From Macropodus opercularis (Eukaryota; Chordata; Actinopteri; Anabantiformes; Osphronemidae): a stretch of 64,000 bases of DNA. Of the stretch, positions 11,775 through 22,526 are shown piece by piece; position 1 is the stretch's first letter; each line of letters begins with the position of its first letter. The stretch covers positions 15,348,501-15,412,500 of the forward strand of contig CM061090.1 in assembly GCA_030770545.1 (NCBI GenBank), written 5' to 3'. The position numbers were made by a program, and so were the translations under genes. The notes below the pieces were generated by a model, which saw nothing but the letters and a program-made list of their open reading frames with translations, ran no database searches and was not told where the DNA came from.

Positions 11775-11970
11775 TTTTATGACTCATTATTCTGACAGCT
11801 TGCGATACATTGTAAGTCTCTTTGTAAGTGGCGACTATAGGTGTTAAATATTTAACACCTCATTATCATGTTGATTTTTCATTGGCTTACACCTCCTGGC
11901 TGATAATGATGCCGTATTAATCAATTGCTTTAATTACTGCTTTGATAAATCTATGAATGTGGGGTGTGTG
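11775..11970. promoter_or_regulatory. Candidate CNE with 22-bp perfect palindrome
   Basis: The palindrome at 11839-11860 has arms AGGTGTTAAAT and ATTTAACACCT with no spacer. AGGTGT is the core of T-box half-sites. Downstream, 11905-11955 is dense in homeodomain and Pbx words (GATAATGATG, ATTAATCAATTG, TTTAATTACTG, TTTGATAAAT). No coding potential. This is among the most enhancer-like blocks in the window; conservation is inferred. Confidence 0.42.
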
Positions 11971-12308
11971 TGATCTGTTACGCAGTTTATGCTTTGATGG
12001 GGGAAGCAGGTGATCAGTGCCTTAATGTCCAGCTCCAGACATTTCTTCGCTTCAGAATCTTTTCTCTCGTCCTAACTTCTTGTCTGCATCTTGGCGCCGG
12101 CGTCCTTTTTGTCAGATTGCTGCCTTCTCCCCCCGCCTCCCTCCACATCCCTCACACTCTCCGTGGAGAGGAATCAGCTCATGTTAAGACCTCACAGTTC
12201 TGATGAAAAGGGTAATCATCTTGTCACTGTGCGCGGCTAGACCAGCGCTTTTGAGATTTTTTAGAGTTACGGCTGACACCGCTGACAGGCCGGGTCACGG
12301 TGCTACTG
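11971..12308. other. Non-coding block, nothing recognised
   Basis: Pyrimidine-rich in 12115-12165, otherwise plain. The frame at 11964-12203 does not resemble a known protein. Confidence 0.45.
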
Positions 12309-12374
12309 TAGGGGAGGAGAAGGGAGAAATTAGGTGGCAAGAAGAGGGAGAAGAAGAGAAAGGAGGAGGGAGGA
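12309..12374 (+). repeat. Polypurine tract
   Basis: A stretch consisting almost only of G and A over about 65 bases with few interruptions. Mirror-like purine tracts can form triplex DNA and are frequent in fish introns. Confidence 0.7.
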
Positions 12375-15130
12375 CACAATAGAAGACACCATGTGATCTG
12401 CCATTTAAGAAGAGCCAAAATTAGGCAGATCAAAATATGGATGAGAACTGTGAGGTCATTGTCACAGGAGACACTTTGACATGTCATAGAGGCACAAAAA
12501 GGACGCAGCACACAACGCTTCAATAAAAGTCTGGAGTTCTTATTAATCAACTTTATCATTTTATAACTAAAACTAATGGGGAGATGCACAGTGTCATTAC
12601 GAGTTTGCTGGATATCAGTTAAACCAGGTACCAACAGTGCTGTGCTCAGTGGAGATACAGCTCAGCTTTACTGAAATCAGAGACACGACTGACATGACTA
12701 AGACACGTCTACTACCTTCAATGTGCAGAAGCTCTGAATAGGAGGTGGGACTCGACTTCACCAATATACTGCTGCCTTCCAAACACATCTGATCTATATT
12801 TATGGACAGAGACATTCAATGTTTTTTATTTACAATATTTAAGAAGAGGAATGAGCAAATGTCTAAATGCTTACAAGCTAGAAAAGTGCCAGCAGCATCT
12901 CCTGCCTCCTGCTTTGGTCTGTTGTCCTCTGTTTGTCCTGTGTAAATATGGACCATGGCATTTGGGCGGCTGGGGCAGAGTGATGTCAAACCAGAGGGGC
13001 CCCCTCTTGTCTCTAGATGCCAGCGCGAGGAGAGAGACGGGTCATCGGGCTGCACCTGGGGAGAGTGGCGGCAAACAGAGTATAGGACAAAATGCTATCA
13101 GCGCGTTCTACCATACGCTGATGGCATTAGGCACGGATGGGCACATCACACAGCGTCACGAGGGACCACGATTTACTCTTGTGTGATTATCCGTGTGTGT
13201 GGGTGTGTGAGCAGTGGGAGTGAGAGGGGCCGTCTAGTGAGCGGCTTTTCTCTGGGACATCATTTTGTTTTAGACTGAAGTAGCTTTTTTTGGATTTTCT
13301 TGAACAAACAAATTGTTTGCTGCTCTGCTGGTTCCACGCAGACTGAGGGGCCACTGGAGATTTTACTGTACTCGTTACCAGAGACCAGAGAGCTGGTTAA
13401 AGTAACACGTGAGGCCACGCAGACAGTCAATGAGTCATTAACAATGTTACACTAGACAGTTCAGAGATTTAAACCAAGCTAGTAGCTGCTGGAAGAAAAG
13501 GTTTTCTTGGGTGCAAATAAAAATTATTTTAATTACCAGTAATAGCGCTCATGCTGTTCATTTTCTCTGTCTATTGCTGCTTTTATTACCGTCTTGGTTT
13601 ATTTTAGGACGGCTTATCTTTCTGTTAAATGCCCCGCATTTTTATTACTTCATTTATTCCATCATTGCCGTATTTATGATGTTTATGGTTCGAAACAGAT
13701 GCATTTAACATTGTTTTAATAATCTGTATTTATAGATGGAGTAGAAGAACGAGCTTGTTTGCACACACACACTAATGTGTGTACACAAGATTTATAGATT
13801 AGGTAAACTTTTCGCTGCTGACCCCAAAATCTATGAGTGATGGCGCGAGGAAATTAATTATCGGCTAACGAATAAACCACTGTTTATACTGTAGACGTGT
13901 TGAACTGCTTTTCAACCGCGCCTGCTTGTTATTCATTGAGGGGTAAAGACAATAACAGAAATGCATATTTAATATGCATATATGTGAAGAAATAAATGCA
14001 GCAGGACGACTTTTCTGTGACAAAGCTTGAGGTTAGCGCTGATTAAAATATGTGCGATTCCCAGTTGGGTACATTGCAATTATTTGTTTGTAAGGATAAG
14101 TTATAATCTTCAAAAAAATAAAACCATCCTAATGAAGAAGAATTGCTGCAGCGGAGGAGAGGCAAGATTAGAGAGGTTTTTTTTTTTTTTTGCCTTAATT
14201 GCACAATTCCTAAGAAAATGGTTTACACGTTTGTGTTTTCTCTTGAGAAATCATCCTCAAAAAAACAATGGAAGTATTATTTCTATTGTCTACATCATTG
14301 CTCAACGAAGCTCCAACAATACGCTCACGTGTACGTCGTCTTCAAACTTTAAGAAGTTACGCATTCCAGACTTTTTCTGCTTACCTCCCACAAACCAATC
14401 CAAGACTCTGCAATATGCAGTCCCATCTAAATTACACCTGTCAGTGCCAAGAAACATCTACCTAGGAAAAGTGTGTGCACAGCAATGAATATCCTCTCTT
14501 CCTTCCATGGGCTTTTTTTTTTCTTCCTGGAGCACAGATGTGCGTTTTTGGCAGCAGCACACCTCGCTGCATCTGCCTGTACCTCCGCGCTCAAGGATTA
14601 ACTGGGACAAGTGAGAATAATTAACCATGCAAAAGCCTAACCTGACTTCTCATTCACCTGCAGCAGAGGACAGATAAATAAACCGATGAGCCTGGAATGC
14701 ATTAATATTACTATGATTACCTGTGTGCTGTTAGGGTTGGGGTTAGCTCCCTCAGCAGCTCCAAACATTAGCCTGAAGAGGTTTTCCCTCAAGCTGCAAG
14801 AAAGAAGAAAACCTGGCTCACTTTCACTCGTCTCATCTACCGAAGCGTCTTGCGATCATTTGGAGGAATCGTCCTGCTTTTATTGAGCAGAGCTGATTGA
14901 CCAAACCATAGAGACTGAGAAGAGGATGCCGTTAAGAGGATTACCTGTAAAGATTTCACCATATTCTTGGTGCAAATCCGATCACAGAAACTACAGTTGA
15001 GGACACATTTTTGGAAGCCGGCGTTTCACGGTGGCGTAATGGGATCGCGTTAAAGGTATTAGGTGTCATTTAAGTTCACCTTCTCAGCCATTTATAGATG
15101 TGTGGGGGGAAAAAAGAAGTACCAGCCAGT
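12375..15130. other. Non-coding block with small structural motifs
   Basis: No gene is recognised. It holds a short CA/TG inverted pair at 13762-13782, a 9-bp-arm inverted repeat ATGCATATT/AATATGCAT at 13961-13979 with one central base, a T15 run at 14177-14191, and an AT-rich patch at 13505-13740 with several ATTACC/TTATTAC words. The 153-codon frame at 14027-14488 lies across the T-run and is not recognisable. Confidence 0.5.
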
Positions 15131-15290
15131 TGTCGGTGGCGGGAGGTGAGAGAGCTTTTCCCTTAACCAAAAGGTCACACAATCGATTGGCACAAAGCGA
15201 GCATCCATCCGCAACAAAGTGTCCTTGAGTAACACACCTACATGTAGCGGTTGTAGGAGAGCTGGGTGAAGTGACGTACCAGCATGTACT
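15131..15290 (+). mobile_element. tRNA-derived SINE remnant
   Basis: The head resembles a degraded tRNA promoter, with an A-box-like part, a phrase like AACCAAAAGGTCACA that precedes the B box in many teleost tRNA-SINEs, and a decayed B box near 15179-15190. The body contains a phrase close to 'AAGTGTCCTTGAG-AA-ACAC' at about 15217-15236, which is characteristic of a common fish SINE body. The copy is diverged and its ends are approximate. The family name is not assigned. Confidence 0.6.
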
Positions 15291-15658
15291 GCATGGAAAG
15301 GTACAAATCCAGAACTGCTGTGGTGTTTTGCTCATGAACACGTTAACTACTAAGATTTGTTTCGCCATCTATAGTAGGAGGTTCGCCTTATAATGCTATT
15401 TTCAAACGGTGCAAAAAACACGTTGTGGATCATTGGACTCTGTCATCGTCTCCCTCTCCTTCCACTTGGATCTCCCTGAGAGTTCGGCATGTTTCGCCAG
15501 GAGGCCGACCAACGGTGCCTCCTCTAATGTGGCATCTGGCAACAGTGAAATATCAGAGCGTGGAAGGCGGTCGGGCAACCGGGAGATGAGAGTCTGCGAC
15601 TCCGTGGGGTATGTGCCGATCAGACCTTCCACTCCGTGAAGCTGGAGGGTCTTTATAG
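15291..15658. other. Non-coding block, nothing recognised
   Basis: Opposite-strand frames of 76 codons each (15402-15639) overlap almost completely, a sign of chance openness and not of coding. Confidence 0.5.
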
Positions 15659-15678
15659 CCCCCCCCCCCCCCCCCCCC
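15659..15678. repeat. C20 homopolymer
   Basis: Twenty consecutive C residues. Such runs are prone to length error in sequencing and can form G-quadruplex structures on the other strand. Confidence 0.95.
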
Positions 15679-16629
15679 TTTCTGTGGCTGTGAGCTAAAG
15701 AAGTGGTATTAGAGGAGCTCGAGAGGCTCTGTCACATGATTCAGTGGGACATTGGAGGAAAAGGTGCTTAGGGAGTGGAGCACACTATTGCATGAGGAAA
15801 TTGCAGCAGGGTAGAGTGTGTAGATGTGAACAAAATGGTGGGTGGGAGGTCATTTACTGTGTGAGAGTGGGAACAGGTTAGCAGCTAAAAGTCCCAGTAT
15901 AAATGCAACGGGGGAAAAGTGAGCATGCGAGGCTGCGGCTTTGCTGCGTTTTACCCTGACATTTGCCTGAGGTACTGCTACACTGACCTTTCCATCTCGT
16001 TTTTAATTATTATTTCTGCCGGAGATGAAAATAGAAACAAATTCACAGTTGAATAAAAAAACTTAAAAGGTGTCTGATGTTCTTTCACTTCCTTTATCTA
16101 CTCTCTGTTGTAACATTGGGATTTGACAGGCCTGTGACCGTCTGTCTGCGCGTTTGAGGTGCCAGAGAAGCACCAAGACAGACTGGAAGCAAAAAGTGAG
16201 AAGCAGAACTGATAGTGGTGAGAATGGAATAAAAAGAAGGAAATTTGCATTAGTAATGGAAGCAACGATTAATATCAAACGAGAGGAGAACATTTACTGT
16301 GGGATGAATGGCATCCTGGCACTTGCTGGGGATCTACTGTACTGCAGACATGCCCAGGGCCATGATTACTCATCTTCTCGCTGCATTAGAACTACGTCTG
16401 TTAGCGTTGATAAATAATACACCAGCTTGGCATCCTTTGCTTAAGATACCATGCTAGTACATAATTGACACATGGACGTGTTTCTACCCCCCCTTCCTTG
16501 CCTTTCCTTCCCCTCATTTTCTTGCTGGCATTTCATCAAAAAAAAAAAAAATCACAGTAAATACATAAAACACTCAAACTAATTAATGATTATGGAAGAC
16601 TGTGGGGTAATGAAAAGTATATAGATGGT
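15679..16629. other. Non-coding block, nothing recognised
   Basis: Plain DNA with an A13-type run near 16539 and a perfect octamer word ATTTGCAT at 16243-16250. No gene or interspersed repeat was recognised. Confidence 0.5.
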
Positions 16630-16830
16630 GTAGGAGTGCTAAAACCCATTTAATTTCATTTAGAGATGGGAATTAATTAGGGGATGGAAATCCAGCCAGG
16701 AAAGGAGCAGATTTACACAAGTAGGGACTTCAGCCAGTCATCCTTCACTCATTAGGGTGCGAGTTAGTGGCGCTCGCCTGGAAGTTTCCCAAAACACAGC
16801 AAAGCGCAGGCACAATTTAGGTGGACGGTT
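16630..16830. promoter_or_regulatory. Candidate conserved non-coding element
   Basis: ATTTAATTTCATTTAG and GGGAATTAATTAGGGG type words (about 16648-16682) lie in repeat-free DNA with a GC-richer right half. Enhancer-like texture only. Confidence 0.28.
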
Positions 16831-18039
16831 TACTTTCACTGTTCTTTGAATCCCAAATTGACCGAAAACCTGAATTAGTGTAGGCACGAAATTTTGCTTC
16901 CAATCCGACAATGTTGGTGGTGGTACAGTGGGTTGTGTGGGCGGCTCGTTGCCTGTTGCTGGTACTTTGCACCAGTGGGTAATGTTTGGACCAGACTCCG
17001 CTTACAGTCCTAACAGAGCGTGTGTTGAACGCACCTTACTGTATATTACTTGATTTGTAAACCTAATCGGTACAATAGTTGGTCGTGCTTAGGCCTTGTG
17101 CTGCTAGACGTCGTCTTCATTATTTGAATATTATAATGTAATATTAATATTATAATAGATTTCCAGGTAACACATCTTAGCTTTTGTCTTTCTTCCACCA
17201 ATTCTTTCAAACGTTTAAACATTTGAACGTACAGAGATATTTTTTACTAATATTATAATCAATAACATACAGTAGAAAGATATTGTGTTATCTACACATA
17301 TATTAGATATTAGATATTAGGGGATTCTGTGATTTTGAGATCATTCATCACATACCTAATCTACATATGAGTCTACATTTCTGGAGTATTTCTTCCATTT
17401 AGATCCAAAAAGTTGCAAGTGTCATTTTACAGTTTTGGTCCTTGGACACTGGACACGGCAGATCCTGCAGGAGCCCCATTAGTGGCAGATTTGAGACTTT
17501 CTGAGGCTGCTGTGTACCGGATATGTACCACTTAGAGTTGACAAGTGTACGGTTTCTTTGAGAGACTTTCTGAGATTTCTCAGCACTTTGAGACAAGCGC
17601 TGACAGCACTTTACTGTGAGACTAGTGAAAGTGACACCATTCTTGAGATGGGAGGGTGGCGAGAGAGAGAGAGAGGGAAGAGAGGAAACAGGAAAGGTGA
17701 TAGAGAGGGAGAGAAAGTGCAAAGGAAAGATTCGGGAGGGGTGGGGGCTTTGCTTTTTGCATTTCATCTCTCGAGAGCGCTGACTTCAGCATGGATTAGG
17801 CAACGTGTTTGTTCTCACCGCTCTGTTCTCCGGTCTGAAAGGAGGAGACGAGAGAAGCTGTACTTCATGCACTGTCAAGGTCAGCAAATGCCTTGAGATA
17901 ATGATATTCCACTGTAATTGTACCTGTGTGTCGAAGCCAGCCGTCAGCGTGAATAGATGAGGACCACAGCACACTGTGGATGCTTGGAATAAACAGCCTG
18001 GGTGTGTTTTTCTCTGAAGGTGTTCGTAGTTATGTGAAC
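16831..18039. other. Non-coding block with AT direct repeat and GA tract
   Basis: An 11-bp direct repeat AATATTATAAT occurs at 17127-17137 and 17146-17156. A short tandem TTAGATA stretch lies at about 17303-17320. A (GA)7 run is at 17661-17675 inside a purine-rich stretch (about 17640-17720). The 122- and 112-codon frames here overlap on opposite strands and are not recognisable. Confidence 0.55.
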
Positions 18040-18470
18040 TAATATCCACCTTTGTGTCAGTTTCTGTGTATAAATTTGCCTACAAATACATTGTGCTGGA
18101 GGGCCCTTAACAATGTGAAAGCGGCTGTCGATTTTTCCAGCCGTACATGTATCGCTGCCTTTAAGATAATGACCAAGGGCCTTGAGACTCTCCCCTGCCA
18201 TTTGTGAAACGAGCCAAAGGAAGCCGATCCAAGGAAAGGAAATCCCTTTTGAGTGAAAGATACAGGCAGTTGAATCATCGCCATGATAACTTTCCTCTGG
18301 TTCACAATGTGCTGGCTACTGGAGCTCTCGTCTCTATAATGAACCTCGTGGGCTTTGCAGAAGACACTGAGCTGCCCGAGCTGTGTGCGGTAGCCCTTTC
18401 CCATAGCCTCTGGCAACCCAGCACGCTAATGATGCTGTACTGGTTCAAAGTGCTCCACTGAGCACACTCC
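18040..18470. promoter_or_regulatory. Candidate conserved non-coding element
   Basis: A long repeat-free block mixing words such as TTTAAGATAATGACC, GCCATGATAAC, TCTATAATGAACC and ACGCTAATGATG. Three frames of 85-119 codons are open on both strands, but none is recognisable and mutual overlap argues against coding. Long, evenly textured, repeat-free sequence of this kind is typical of vertebrate CNEs; alignment is needed. Confidence 0.35.
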
Positions 18471-18477
18471 TGTGTGA

Positions 18478-18570
18478 GCGGGATGCCCAACGCGCTGCGT
18501 GTGTGCGAGAGCCCGTGCGAGCACCGGACGCGCCGCGTAGCGGAACAGCAGCCTCGCTGACGTATATCGT
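18478..18570. promoter_or_regulatory. CpG cluster
   Basis: A short stretch with many CpGs (about 15 within 90 bases by eye), much denser than its surroundings. It ends 25 bp before the T-box/Hox-Pbx composite site. It may be a hypomethylated enhancer core or a fragment of an unannotated promoter. Confidence 0.4.
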
Positions 18571-18593
18571 GTTTTTAAAGCTCACGGTGGATT

Positions 18594-18606
18594 AGGTGTG
18601 ATTAAT
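18594..18606 (+). promoter_or_regulatory. Overlapping T-box and Hox-Pbx sites
   Basis: AGGTGTGA (18594-18601), the full T-box half-site, overlaps TGATTAAT (18599-18606), a preferred Hox-Pbx bipartite site. Both words are exact. Their overlap in a block next to a CpG cluster suggests an integrated developmental input, though each word alone is short. Confidence 0.35.
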
Positions 18607-18670
18607 GAAATTCTGCTTTGAAGGCTACCGAACTAGCTGACAAAGGTGGGAGTAAGGACGTCCAGATGCT

Positions 18671-18691
18671 GCGCTGTCCCACGGCACTGAG
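18671..18691 (-). promoter_or_regulatory. Weak RE1-like site
   Basis: On the minus strand the right half-site GGACAGCGC is perfect, but the left half matches at only 6 of 9 positions and the spacer is one base longer than canonical. It may be a half-site for REST or chance. Confidence 0.22.
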
Positions 18692-18699
18692 TTGTGAAC

Positions 18700-19779
18700 G
18701 CACTCTCAACTGTTGCTGGAGCAATTACTGCTTAGAATAGTTACATAATTCACCTCGTGCCGATCGGCGCGGCTGCACTATTCTGTACCTCCTCTGTCTC
18801 AAAAATAAATACTGGAGCATATGGCACTAACATGTTCGCTGAAATGTTTTGTTAGCACTTCTGCAGCTCCATATGTGTTACCAAAAAAGCTTTGCCAGCT
18901 CGTTGCAGTAACGAGTTAGCCAAGCAGTAATGAGCGGCACCGACAATTATTGGGTGGCATTTATGTTGCAGATGTAAATCAGAAAACGTCGTAGCATCTA
19001 TCACAGAGCGAATGTGGATCGTCAGTTAAAAACAGCAGGGCCCAGACATTTCCTGGTTACGTTCAGGTAGTTCGGAAGGTCAAAAGGTCTCCATGGTTTT
19101 CAATACAATACAACAAAACACGACTCCCTGGCCGATCACGGCTGTCAGATCTGAGCTGAATCACTACAATATGGTTCTTTAGTTCCACATTTAGCACTAG
19201 AAACACATGAATGGTTTCAAACTTCTCTTTGCTTTATAATCACATAGAGTAGTAGTTTAGATTTGATTCAGTGTGGTTTTGAGACAGTAATCAGTATCAC
19301 GAGAAATCAGACCTTTGCAAAAACAGTATGTTTTCAAATAAATCTGTGCCCTTGGAAGAAAACGACCTGTTGAGCAGCTTTGGCTAAACATAACCCCTCG
19401 ATTCAAATGCAGGTAAAGAGCAAGTCTGAGCGCGGTGAACTGAGACGGTGCAAATAGCTGATTCGTACCACTTTACTATCGAACATCCGATGACAGCCGT
19501 ATACTGGCAGTGTAGCTGTGCATCGCTCCTCGCTATCAGCACTGACAGTTGGTATCTAACCTTTTTCTGATGTGTCAAAGAAGAGACAGTGATGGAGCAG
19601 TGGACTTATCCCGACCTCTGAGGTCCGGACCGTGCACACGAACTTCTGCTGACGCACTCTGCTAAAGGTCTTCACACGACGTCACCTAGCCCCCTCCGAT
19701 GCCAGCAGTTTCAGTTTCCTTAATGTCAAGCCACTTTTGTGCATTCAGCAGCAGCCTGCTCCTCTGAGGAAAAGGTTAA
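18700..19779. other. Non-coding block, nothing firmly recognised
   Basis: A repeat-free patch at 18880-18985 has some enhancer-like words (AGCAGTAATGAGCGG, ACAATTATTGGG). The rest is plain, with no gene or repeat. Confidence 0.45.
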
Positions 19780-19960
19780 GATGCTGTGTTTGGGGCGTGA
19801 GGCTCTGGGGCAGGATGCCTCCCATGCTCGCAGCACAATAACGTCCCGCGGGGGAGGCCACAGCTGAAACTAGCTGACAAGGCCACTTTGCCAGTAGGTC
19901 ACTGTGTAAATGTGAGCTAATTAATTTCAGATGCAAGCAGACGACTCCACTCATCTTGGT
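19780..19960. promoter_or_regulatory. Candidate conserved non-coding element
   Basis: GC-containing left half with CpGs near 19845, and a right half with GAGCTAATTAATTTCAG (about 19913-19929), a homeodomain-type cluster. Repeat-free; no coding sign. Confidence 0.3.
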
Positions 19961-20109
19961 GTTCGCAGGCAGCGGCGGCTCATACAAACCGCCTCGCCGA
20001 CTGAATGTGTCAGGGCAAAAATGCATCGCGCAAAATGTTGCTGAGTGTCTTGCCCTCAGGGCTGTGGATTCCCAAAGGCAGATCCCTGGGGTGACAGTTT
20101 GTGACTAAC

Positions 20110-20350
20110 AAGTGCAGCTGCTGCTTTGTGTTGTCTGATCAATGCGCATTCTATGGACTGTTAACCAATAATTGTGCCTGATAATGATGTGAATTTGTCT
20201 CCTATGACCAGTAAGAGACAGACTTAGCGCCTGTTTATGAAAATAATGGCTGGCCTGTCGTGGAATTATGCGGCCGCTTTCAGCAAGTATTATTTCCACA
20301 GCGGGGGCAGGAATTTCCAACGTGGCATTCAAAGCAGTCTTGCCGCTTTC
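20110..20350. promoter_or_regulatory. Candidate conserved non-coding element
   Basis: The block contains GTTAACCAATAATTGTG (SOX/CCAAT/homeodomain words), CCTGATAATGATGTG, GAAAATAATGGC and GAATTATGCGGCCGC in about 240 repeat-free bases. Its texture is among the most CNE-like in the left half of the window. It has no recognisable frame. Confidence 0.38.
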
Positions 20351-21021
20351 TGTCTGATCTTCTCAGCAAAATGAGAAAGACAAAATATAAATGCAATAGG
20401 AGGACGGTGTCTAATCACAGAGCATGACTGAGGGTTTACAGGAAGAGAATCACAGTACGAAAGCTGCACACTCCACAAACAAACGCTGACTTTGTTTCAA
20501 TTTACCAAAGGAAGTGAGGCATGAATAATTCATAGTCGTCTTAGTTAGACTTTAACTCCAGATCATCTCCCGTCTCGTCTTCCTTCTTTGTGGATAGTTG
20601 TGGCTTGATACATAAAATTTTTTTTTTAGTAGTAATACTACCTTGTACCCAAATCAGGACTTATAACATCTGTGCGGTTGTTTACAACATGCTAGGAAGG
20701 ATGGTACTGGATCTCTGGCCCGGATGTCGTTGCTTGTGCAAAAGAAAGGATTCAGTGTAGTAAAGTAAATGCTATGTATAGATGAGCAGGGGTGGCAAAC
20801 CATCAGTACGATATCAGTACGCGTGCAATAGGGAAGTACTTTATACTGGAATCACTAATTAAGTGTAATGGACTAATCTGGATCTGTGTACTAGAACTAA
20901 GAAACGCTGGCTGCTTTGGCTGGACCATTTGGTTCCACTGGGTAAACGTGTCAGCATTTATCTGTTTATTTGTTTGCCCTGGAGATCAATTAACCGCTTT
21001 GTACAAGCCCTGTGCTCCTGC
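20351..21021. other. Non-coding block, nothing recognised
   Basis: Plain sequence with a T9 run near 20620. No gene or repeat family was recognised. Confidence 0.5.
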
Positions 21022-21055
21022 GGGGGCGGGGGGGGGGGGGGGGGGGGGGGGCGGG
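21022..21055 (+). repeat. Long poly-G tract (G5-C-G24-C-G3)
   Basis: One uninterrupted run of 24 G flanked by shorter G runs. It can form very stable G-quadruplexes and is a likely site of sequencing and assembly length error. Gly-rich and Pro-rich peptides read across it are artefacts of the repeat. Confidence 0.95.
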
Positions 21056-22351
21056 ACTTTCGAAGGTTCCCTGCCCCGGGAGGAAAGGGGCTGCTGGTTA
21101 CCTGTGGACCACTGTTGCTTCCAGCAGGCTGTTGGCGCCCGTTCCCTACATTCCCCACGTTGCTGGGATCCATACCACACACTCCGCTGAGGTTAAATCG
21201 AATGGCCCCCTGCCGGCAAGCTGTGCACTACATGCTGACCTGAAACGCTCTCTTTATAACTAATTAGTGCTGCATTCAGGCCTAATCTCCCCGTACAGTC
21301 CATTTGTGTTTCTCCTACTGCACAGTAACACAGTCTTTCTGTTCAGCCGTTCATCACCGCTGTGTCAGTAGTACAGTAAGTATCTGAAGCACATGGAGAC
21401 GTATGGAGACGTGTTTGTGACGTAACGACGGGAAGATTTACGATGCAAGTGAAAGCTATGCATTTTGCTTCACAACAGACGGTGGCAAATATGGGACATA
21501 GTTCAGAATGCGGGCAAAGCCCATAAACCTGCACCGCACTCATGCACACGTGCGTCATGTGGGGAGCAGAAAGTGGTTTCGTGGACTGGACAGAGTGATG
21601 CCAGAGAGCTGGAGCAGCTCCGACAGCTCAGACCCTCATTACGCGTCTTTGTTCCCAGAGAGATCTTATAGTGACTCACAGCTTGGAAATATCAGGCCTT
21701 AACCTGAAATTCAAACCCCCCACGTTTGTGCAAGACATGCGGGTTATGTAATAATAACTTGTTATAGTGATCATAATAGTTGAATATACTGGTTAATATA
21801 CTAATTATAGCTTTAGAAACTGAATTATATTTTCAGACATTACACTTGCTTTTTAGTTTTGCCAAAGCCCTAAAGCATTTATGAAATAAGAAGAGTGAAT
21901 CCAAAATCCTGCAACTGCATGTCCAGCAACTGTCTTCAACCAGTCTGTGGCAAACCTGAGACACAGGGACGCTCAGTAATTCCAGTTCCAGCACAGCATG
22001 ACCTCCACCTGTTGGCTTCCCGTTGCAGTAAAAATGGCGCGAGCTGCTCTGTCTTGTGTTCTGACATCCGTTGATCAGCTGTAATCACATGTAAAGTAAA
22101 TATTTGCCTACTACGTGTATGAGCTCACGCTGTAAAGGCTTCGCTGAACATTAACAGCACGAACTTGTGCGAAGTTGTTCGCAGGAAACGTCATTTGTTG
22201 TTCCGAACTGTGACAACGTCAGCCTTCACGACGAGAGCGTAGGTTGGCTTGGTGGGAGGTCCATCTGGCGCTGTGGGCTGCCCTTGTCACCGAGGGGACA
22301 CAGCAGTGACATGCACAAAGAGCAGGCGACAGATGCCAAAAATGAAAAAAG
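21056..22351. other. Non-coding block with a 10-bp tandem duplication
   Basis: ATGGAGACGT occurs twice head-to-tail at 21393-21402 and 21403-21412, just before TGACGTAA (CREB-like) at about 21418. The remaining DNA shows no gene, and no interspersed repeat was recognised. Confidence 0.5.
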
Positions 22352-22378
22352 CAAAACAAAACAACAACAACAACAAAA
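22352..22378. repeat. (CAA)n-rich simple repeat
   Basis: AAAC/CAA units: two imperfect AAAAC units followed by about five CAA units. Confidence 0.85.
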
Positions 22379-22502
22379 GCTAAAGGAAAGGTACAGCAGG
22401 CACGTGGACAGGAGCTGCAGCTGGCATCCGAGGGTGGCATCTCCTTGACTTGCACCCGCCTTTCCTTGATAAGGAAATGAAAGACAAGAGCGTGAAAGCA
22501 AG

Positions 22503-22526
22503 AGTGTGTGTGTGTGTGTGTGTGTG
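22503..22526. repeat. (GT)12 dinucleotide microsatellite
   Basis: Twelve GT units without interruption. Confidence 0.95.

Noticed and set aside
20958..21263. Gly-rich and Pro-rich peptides around the G24 tract
   Set aside because: Translation of the homopolymer.
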